DNA from: Pholis gunnellus
Taxonomy: Eukaryota > Chordata > Actinopteri > Perciformes > Pholidae
DNA: 64,000 bases
Assembly (NCBI GenBank): GCA_910591455.2
Contig: OU342820.1
Location: 18,274,345-18,338,344, forward strand
Direction: 5' to 3'
This document shows, piece after piece, positions 56,234-64,000 of this stretch. The notes below the pieces were generated by a model. That model made no database searches and was not told where the DNA came from. It was given only the letters and a program-made list of their open reading frames with translations. Each line of letters begins with the position of its first letter. Position 1 is the stretch's first letter. Made by a program: the position numbers and the translations under genes.

Positions 56234-57400
56234 CATAATTATTTGCTTGATTTGAAAAGTTGCTGTTATTTGTATTATTGTATTGTTAACTGATTAAAAC
56301 CCAAATTAAATGATGCCAAATTTGGACTTAAAAAACCGTACTAATTTAGGCCAGTTACATCCACAATTCCTAAATGTTCTATCCACCAAAATGCCCTCCA
56401 ACCTTTCTAATAGTAACCATTGTCACTATAATTCACAGATGCACCCATGTGCCAATATTAGTTAAATAAGTACACAACAAGTCGGATGCAATTAAGGTGG
56501 AGAAATGCACAATTTATTATTATTATTATTATTTTTTTTTATAAATAGCCTACACACATAAACAAGCAAAAACAAACTGAATTGCAGCAATACAAGCTAT
56601 CATGCAAATGAATAAGGCCATACAGGAATCAAAGATGAACAACAAATCTAATTAAAACGAAGGTCTGCAGTAAACACTTTACTCACTGGTGAAACGTACC
56701 AACTCTTATATAATTGGGTATTGCCACTGTGTAGGACAACTTACGTCCAATCAGGATTTCCCCCTTCACCAGGGCAGTGTTTACGCTCTAACACTGGTCT
56801 GTATCTGCAGTGCTGAAACCAGACCGTGGCTGTAACAGACAAGTCTCCAGATTTGAGTAAATGGCACCATTCAGTGGATACAAACAGAACTACAGCAGGA
56901 CTCGGCTTGAGTGGCCTACCGTCGCAGTTGGGTATTTTAAATATGACCCACTCACTTATGGGTATTTCATCTCATTTTATATTTCGGTTAGTGTTCTTTA
57001 ATTGTTTGCTTGTTTTTTAAATTTAGGATTTCAAAAACTCTGATCACATGGATGAATTATTATGAAAGAGTTATAAATGGACTTGTAGAGTGTTTAAATG
57101 TGTTCCATAATATTAGAGGCGGGCTGTTGTCGAAAGATAGAAGTGTATATGATTAATAAAGTCTATTAGTCAGCTCACAGAAGATTATTATCATGACGAT
57201 AAAACAAAACAAAATTATATCATATTATATTATATTATATTGTATTAATATTACATTACATTATATCACATCATATTAATTATATTATATTATATTATAT
57301 TATATTATATTATATTATATTATATTATAAAACAGGGCCGTTTTCACGACAAAACTTGCACTCTCTCGCAAGCTTGAGTAATGAGGAATTTTCACTGTGG
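54960..57400. other. usp7-hapstr1 intergenic space
   Basis: AT-rich sequence with no recognised gene. It contains a (TA)n run at 56195-56231, a TAT/T-rich block near 56515-56540, and a 5-bp (TATAT)n minisatellite at 57217-57328. Confidence 0.6.
57217..57328. repeat. (ATATT)n satellite
   Basis: Pentamer array, imperfect on the left and nearly perfect on the right, ending 55 bases before the putative hapstr1 promoter sequence. Confidence 0.9.
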
Positions 57401-57771
57401 TTCTTTTGTGTCAATGCTGTGACGTACGTATATGACAACCAATTCAATTCCGAGAAAAGCTCTGAAGCCCAGCCTGCAGTGCTCATGTGGCCAATCATAA
57501 CTGACATCTGGTCTAGTAGGCGGGATGTAGCGCAGACCAAGTTAGGCTGCGTTGTATATATTTCGACGTCGGCGACTAGGAAAAATAGTTAGCTAAGCTT
57601 ATCGTCACAGATGGTGGTAGAAATAGGGTCCAACGTTATACTGTAGTGCGAAATATTAAAAAAGAAAACATTATTCATGGATTTAATCACATAATTTTTT
57701 AATATAGTGTCCACATAGTCACATATTAATACCATTATAAGCGCATTTTACTTGAGTTTCGGGTGCATTAA
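57400..57771 (+). promoter_or_regulatory. hapstr1: hapstr1 promoter and 5' UTR
   Basis: Contains TGACGTACG (about 57420), a CCAAT box (57491-57495) followed by GGCGGGATG, and TTTCGACGTCGGCGAC (about 57560). The region sits immediately upstream of the ATG at 57772. No TATA box is evident at a fixed distance; the start site was not determined. Confidence 0.4.
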
Positions 57772-60700
57772 ATGGAGGAGAAGAAGGAAGACGGAGACTC
57801 GGAGATACAGGAACACGGACCCGAGCACTGGTTCTCAAAATGGGAGCGGCAGTGTTTGTCCGAAGCGGAGCAAAGGGAGCCGAGCGAGGAGGAGGCCGAC
57901 AACGACCAGGATAAACTGTGGCACCTCTTCCAGAACTCCGCCACCACCGTGGCACAATTATACAAAGGTTCAAGTCAGCTTGTTCGTCTAACTATAACGT
58001 TACTTACGTAACCTGTAACGTAAAGCGCTTGGCTTACTGTAAACTAACGTTCGCGTCACTGTCGGTTCGCTCACGAGCTAGTTAGAATGCTAACTAGCTC
58101 GTGAGCGAACTCGCTGGCCAGTACCGGGTGTAACGTTTACAGCTGATTTAGCTAATGCTAAATTTAGCTAGCTGTGTTAGCCAGTTTAAAAAAAAAAAAA
58201 TAGTTATGAACTCTAATCATGTGTTATAATACACCTGGCTCGAATGTTAAACAGACACACATCTAGTTTCACCGATATAATTAATGTAGCTTAAAGTTAA
58301 CACGAATAGCTTTGTCAAAGAAATGGGTGTTGACACACAAGTTAGAGAAGCTAACGTAACGTTAGCCCGGCTAGTTACAAAATGGCGACGGTAACAACAA
58401 TCGTAGCTACGCGACATTCCCAGATGACAGTCTCTTGTATACTCAGTGTTACCATATGTTACGCACTGTTGAGATATGCTATGAAGTTAACAACACTGAA
58501 CATGTACTTTTAAACGCCCCGGTTTGCTGCTGAGTGAGCAGTTTGTCTAGCAACGCGTAGCTAGCGTTATAATCACAAAATGGCGAGGATAGTATTGGTT
58601 CGCTGTGGAAATAATGGTTTGTGTACAATAAGATACGGTTGTAGTGCCTTAAAGACTTGACACATTCGTGTCCACACTGACGGAGCGCGACGTGTTAAGC
58701 GTATTCTTGCTCGACATGGCTTTGCAACTTTACTGCTGAGAGGGCAGATAAGTTAGTGTGTCGGTGCTGGCTGACAGTTATTTTTATGCCAAACCCTGTC
58801 CCTGCAATTGTAGATGCAGAAGACAAAATGGCGAATGGAAATTATCTTCACTTCAACCATATAAATCGCCATGCTTGTTTGTTCCTCACAGATTGTTGAT
58901 TGTTGTCCCCTTTTGGTCACTTTTAACTTTTCAATTCCAGCCACAGTTAATGGAATAGAAACCAAACATTGTTTCCCCTTCTCCTCCCACAGACAGAGTA
59001 TGCCATCAGCAGGGACTGTCATTGTGGGTGCCGTTTCAGAACTCTGCAACAGCAGTGACCAACCTCTACAAAGGTATCTAACCACCTCCTCCTTCTCTCA
59101 AATCATGTGCCTTTTGAGCGGGATGTATTGATCTGCAAACTACTACACCTGTTGTTGTTGTTGTTGTTATGCTTCATTTAATCAATACGGACTGTTGCTG
59201 TCTATCATTGTACTTGTGCTCATCCAACTAATCCATTAACTGGTAAACAGACCTAGTCCTCGTTGTTATCAGCTCTATATTTACCAGCCTGTCACAGGGC
59301 TTGCAGGGTTTTGTATGACAGTGAAAGACATGTCCACTGAAGGGTTAAAGAGAAACTATACTACACCAGGCTAAACAGAAACATTCTCAATAACAATGTC
59401 AGGAATTCACCAGTAAAACAGAGGTGGTTTGTTGTAGTAAGAATGAGATTGTACTAGATGTGACTCCTAATTTGTCAGTTTAACTCCCCAAAACTGGGAA
59501 GTGCTAGTGAGTGGTGAGTAGTTGGCCCCCTTTGGGAGTAATGTGCTGTTGTCTCAAAGCTGCCAGTCTCGATTACAAAACATACAGAACTAAAGATGTA
59601 TACATTATAACCCATTACACTAGGATTTCTGTTCTTGTACTAAAACATTTACCCTGTTAAAATGCCTATTTACTTGCCTTTGGACTTCATGATAATAATG
59701 AATACTATTATTTGTGATATCTTTCGCCTTCACAGAGAGTGCGGAGGCCCATCAGAGAAGCTTTGATCGGGGCATCCAGATAGGCCACCAGCGCCGTAAT
59801 AAGGTGGGTCTTGTTCCTCTGTTACCTTTTGTTAGGCGCCTCTACTCTCTCGTATCTAGACAAACTGTGATGTTACACCTGCCTGTCTTATATGTCTGAC
59901 ATTTAGGAAACTAGTGCTTACAGCCTGCGTTAGGTTTACATAACAGGGATGTTGAAGGGGGAAAAACGCATTAGGGTTGGTTGCGGAAACGCTGTGTTTA
60001 ACTGACGGATGATAACACTTTTATTGGCTTGCAGGACATGTTGGCCTGGGTGAAAAAGCGCAGGAGAACCATCCGTCGGGAGGATCTTATCAGCTTTCTG
60101 TGCGGCAAAGCACCACCACACAGGAGTAGCAGGGCCAACCCCCGGCTGGCCATGATGGCTCCCAGCCGGGCCAATTCACCAGCTGAGACTGGCTCATCTG
60201 TGGAAACAGACCTCCAGCCCTTCAGGGAGGCCATAGCACTTCATGGTGAGTAAAGTGCACGCCCGGCTCTCACCTTACACACCACAAACAGATATGTCAC
60301 AACACGGGAGGAAGCTACGCTGTTGGATAGAAAATCAGTAGGTCAGTATATCTTATGATGTATGAAGACGTTTACTAATATACAGGTTGTCACCTGGAGT
60401 AGAACACATGACTGTTTTAAGTCTGATACCAAGTACAGAAAGTTAGTCTGTGTTTGAGGGAGCATGCTTGTCCTTCAGTCATGGTCCTCAGAGATAAGGG
60501 TGTGTTGTGCTTTTGGCCAGTGGTGAGAGAGGGCCTCACCTTCTTGGCCCCCCCCCCGTGTGTGTGTTGGTGTGTTGAGAAGGAACATTTCACTTAATCA
60601 AAAGCAGAGTAGTCTATCAATGACCCTGCTTTTTAAATCAGCAGCTGTTCCTGTTTGATATTCAGTTTCATTACAGTTCGTTGGTGTTTCTGGTGAGCTG

Positions 60701-62471
60701 TCGGTGCAATTGGATATTTTAAACTTTATCTGAATGTCCCCATATTTTAAAGGGTGGCTGATGTTCGGCATTTGGTGGTTTAGGTTACAGAAACACAAGT
60801 TCGGGCTGTGTCAGGAGGTTACAGCACGTCTTCTTTCTCAGTTATACCATTTGCATTTCACCACTTCTGTTTGAGTGTGTTGGGACAGTAATTTTGATTT
60901 ACATGGACGGATTCACACCTCTGTTGATTGGTTTACCACGTTGGGTTTTGAAGTTCTACCTGTCACCTCTCTTGTAAGGTTACAGGTCTAAGTCTAGTCA
61001 CCGAGTCCATGTCCTTCTGAAGAGACTTGAACTTGACTCCTGTTAACGTCTGAAATCCAAAATGGAGACAAACACCGAAATAACAAATGATGAAGTCATG
61101 TCAAAGAGCTGTTTACTTGCTGTCAACTTTCCCAAAAACAAGGGAACCATGTTGCACATTTCAATAGCTCCTAACCGGTTCTGTCTCTGAGAGGAAGAGG
61201 AAGTGGTATGATCTTTACATTAGACTTAAGGGGCTATTAATAACATCCAGTTTCACAACCTGCATATTGTGTGGTCGAGTTGAGTAAAACTCAGACAGAC
61301 TCATCAAGTGATGAATCTTTTGTGTTTAAGTAATGAAGTCATTTTGCAACATGTAGCTGTAGCCCCACATTAGCTACAGATTTAGGTTACTTTGTGCTGT
61401 TTGAAGATTCACGTAAGGTAGTCTTAGACTATGGCTGTCTAGTTTTAGGCAACATTTAGCTCGTCATGTAAGCAGTGCTATACGCGGGTATAATGCATAT
61501 AGCCACTTCTAAATCCTCTGATGCTTATCTTCAGTGTACATTGTTTAATGGAAGTATGACAGTACGTAGCTCTTCAGGGATTTAAAGCTGTTATTTCTCA
61601 TTTTAATAATCTAACTGGCACTTTAGGATCGTCCTTACCCTCGGAATATGCACGAACATTAATGGTTTATAAGAATGTCATTTAACAAAGTAATCCTGGC
61701 CAGACATGAGCCACATGACATAGAACATATTCCAACAACGTAATCCACCAAATCACACCTCAGTATATTCTCTTGCTAATGAATACATTCAGAGGACGAT
61801 TCATCAGATTAATCTGCTTTTTTGTGATCCAAACTATCGTTCTTATATCGGCCTTTAAAGCCCAGTGTTGACCTTTTAATACAGATGTTGACTGTTGGAT
61901 TGATGCACCAATGAGGTGCTTGCTTGGTCACTGTTGGTCCACTCAACAGACCCCGTGGATGTACGTGTAGACTTCGTTCTTGCCACATTGCAAAGTCTGT
62001 AAATAACGGAGGCGGATGGTTGCAGCTGCTACCAGACCTACTGTTCATGTGATCAAGATATTCCTGCAGTAGCCTGCTTCTGTCTTAGTTCTCCATCTGA
62101 TGCCCCTCTGTGTGTTTCTCCTCCCGGTCCTGTCTCCTCCTCCTCCTCCCACAGGTTTGAGCGGAGCCATGGCGAGTATCAGTGTGCGCTCTGGTGCTCC
62201 GGGGTCTCCCACACACGTGAGTGGGAGCGGCAGCAACGGAGGCGCTGCTGGCGTCGGCGGTTCCTCCGGCTCGGGGCCGGTGTGCCGCAGCCGGCGCAAC
62301 GGCCTCCAAGACGTCGACCTGAACACTTTCATCTCGGAAGAGATGGCGCTGCATCTGGACTCTACAGGCTCCGCCTCCGCCGGAGGGGGAGGAACCAGGA
62401 AACGAAACTCCACCCAGTGTAGTGACGTCATCACAGACTCCCCTACGCACAAACGCAACAGGATGATCTGA
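57772..62471 (+). CDS. hapstr1: HUWE1-associated protein modifying stress responses (C16orf72 orthologue)
   Basis: HAPSTR1 is a small nuclear stress-response protein that binds and directs the HECT ubiquitin ligase HUWE1. Coding exons: 57772-57967, 58993-59073, 59736-59803, 60035-60245, 62155-62471; 873 nt, 290 aa (human 275), phases 1, 1, 0, 1. Exon 1 starts MEEKKEDGDSEIQEHGPEHW; exon 2 carries LSLWVPFQNSATAVTNLYK; exon 3 HQRSFDRGIQIGHQRRNK; exon 4 LAWVKKRRRTIRREDLISFL and SSVETDLQPFREAIALHG; exon 5 LSGAMASISVRS, VDLNTFISEEMALHLD and the basic end SPTHKRNRMI, a likely nuclear signal. A Gly/Ser-rich stretch in exon 5 accounts for much of the extra length. It sits head-to-head with usp7, and the pair is also adjacent in human 16p13.2. 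Confidence 0.95.
58065..58110. repeat. Perfect hairpin, 21-bp arms with a 4-base loop, in hapstr1 intron 1
   Basis: Left arm 58065-58085 begins GTTCGCTCACGAGC; the right arm 58090-58110 is its exact reverse complement; the loop is AATG. It lies about 100 bases after the exon 1 donor. Confidence 0.97.
58379..58833. promoter_or_regulatory. Cluster of YY1-type AAAATGGCG motifs in hapstr1 intron 1
   Basis: Exact AAAATGGCG at 58379-58387, 58577-58585 and 58825-58833, all on the plus strand. This matches the core AANATGGCG recognised by YY1. Further copies occur at 54898, 52324 and (inverted) 52843. Confidence 0.5.
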
Positions 62472-64000
62472 TCTGCTGCCTGCCTATGTGTGTGAGGGGG
62501 CGGGGCGGGGGAGGGGGAGGGGGGTGGATGGGCTTATGTGGGACAGACGCACAGACATTCGGATGCCTGGCTGTGCAAAAGAAGCCGGGTTGAAAATGAA
62601 AACAAGGACTGAAGATCTCAGTTCGCTGTATTCAAATGTTGAATGAATTCTATTCCTTGTCTCCTTTCCCCTCACTATTACTACAAATCACTGATCTGCA
62701 ATCAGAACACCTAACGAGAGAGAGAGAGAGTGTGTGTGTGTGACTGGGAGGTCTGGACGACATCACACGCTCCTCAGACATCGCCGCCCTGGACAGGAGA
62801 CAACGAAGGAAGTCGCCAACTGATTCTGGGGCTGCCGACGGTCCTCAGAAGGAATGAGAAACGCACTGTGCCGCTCAACAAGCCACTTAACCCTTGACAC
62901 GCGTGTGCCCTTCCCCCTTCCCTTAACCTCACCCATCCTCACCCACCACCTTAATAAGGAAGTGAGGGCCATGATCAAACCGAGTTGCAACGCCAAATGT
63001 CGGACCCAACTCTTCGTCAGAGACTCAAAACAACCCACCCGCTCTTTCTGTTTCTTCGTCATCGCAGCTCTCAGTGGACGTTGCCTGTCGGTGGAGCCGA
63101 GTCGCCCGGTAGGAGCACATCTGTGGCTTCATCTGCCGCTCGTAGCCAGTTACATTCTCTGGCTATTGGTGGCGTGTAACTTTACTCTGCTTCATCAGTG
63201 GCTTACTTTAGTTCAGCCAGTCGCCCCTTTTTATTTAGTTTTTTAGTTCTTCAACCACCAGTGTTACAAATCTAGGTTTGTTGCCACTGTTTGCAGCAGT
63301 GATAGCCAAGTTGATTTTGCTTCTTTCTCCACCTGTGTTTTTTTTTTTTTTTGAGGATAATGGAAAAAGGAAATTAATTTTCTTTGTGTATACAGCTTGT
63401 CAGACAGCCCGTCTGCTGCCTCCCTCTTCACCCCTCGTCTTATTACGAAAGCAGCTGCTGTTTCATGTGATCTTGTGATTATTCTGATGAGTTGCAATAA
63501 GGATTTCTGCACTTAGCGTTCACCTCCTAACTCATGCAAACAAATCGGCTCTTCCATCGTGTCCCAGTCGTAGCCTCGTCCAGCCCACGCATTACTCACA
63601 GGTCGCTGCTCCGAGAAGGTTAAACACTTGGTGTGACTAGAAGTGGAGCGCTCAACGCTCGCCAACAACTCTTCAGAAGTATGTGATCAGCGTTTCTGCG
63701 CGTGAGCTCTGCTCGTATTCAAAGAGTCGTTCCCCGCCTGACAAAGGATTTAATTTATCTGAAGATATTCGGTGCTGTAAACGAAGCATAAATCACAGAA
63801 ATGTTTACAAAAGTAGCGTTTCTCAACACACCCACTACGCATGGCAGCCAGTGCACACAAGGCTCTGGGTCATCTGAGTGTGTGTGTGTGATTGGGTGTA
63901 AAGGGGTGTGTGCATTAAAGAAAACGTGGATGGGTTTGATTTTACTCAGTACAGGATGATGCAACTCGGGGCTTGTTTCATTCTTGAAATGGTTGCTGCT
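62472..64000 (+). other. hapstr1: hapstr1 3' UTR and downstream flank
   Basis: Non-coding sequence following the stop codon. Contains a G-rich block (62496-62525), a GA-GT dinucleotide patch (62716-62742), a T-run (63339-63352), and an ATTAAA hexamer at 63914-63919 that could be the polyadenylation signal. No further gene is recognised before the window ends. Confidence 0.55.

Overview
This window is vertebrate genomic DNA, almost certainly from a spiny-rayed (percomorph-like) teleost. The genes are split into many short exons with GT-AG introns, long CA/GT microsatellites are common, several teleost-type dispersed repeats and MITEs are present, and the protein-coding exons match vertebrate families residue for residue. 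No bacterial, phage, CRISPR or operon structure is present. Exon models were built by hand from open frames, splice signals and remembered family sequences. Reading frame is preserved across every junction given, but no alignment software was run.

Layout, left to right. (1) 207-2593, minus: the first two coding exons of clcn7 (lysosomal Cl-/H+ exchanger), running off the left edge. (2) 3770-8139, minus: ptx4 (pentraxin 4), four coding exons, 685 aa. (3) 9485-13607, plus: an slc2a6-type class III hexose transporter (GLUT6), eight coding exons, 506 aa. (4) 13.8-21.4 kb: a gene-poor stretch with a hAT-like MITE, microsatellites and dispersed repeats. (5) 21.4-28.9 kb, plus: a litaf-type gene (LITAF-domain membrane protein), one non-coding and four coding exons, 150 aa. 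(6) 29.97-31.3 kb, plus: a partial tandem copy of that gene that keeps the promoter, exon 1 and last exon but lacks the middle exons. (7) 32.7-54.0 kb, minus: complete usp7/HAUSP, 31 coding exons, 1104 aa. (8) 57.8 kb to the right edge, plus: hapstr1 (C16orf72), five coding exons, 290 aa, with its 3' UTR running to the end.

CLCN7, PTX4, LITAF, USP7 and C16orf72 all lie on human 16p13, so this is a conserved syntenic block that has been compacted and rearranged. The slc2a6-type gene is the odd neighbour, because human SLC2A6 is on 9q34. The genes are not an operon. Two functional themes recur: lysosome/endosome membrane proteins (clcn7, slc2a6-type, litaf-type) and ubiquitin/stress signalling (usp7, hapstr1).

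I do not see a new multi-gene system. The most distinctive observations are the partial litaf duplicate with an intact last exon, a cluster of YY1-type motifs between usp7 and hapstr1, a perfect 21-bp-arm hairpin in hapstr1 intron 1, a perfect 40-bp palindrome and a larger foldback in litaf intron 1, UG-repeat splice sites in usp7 and litaf, and an exon-aligned internal repeat in hapstr1.
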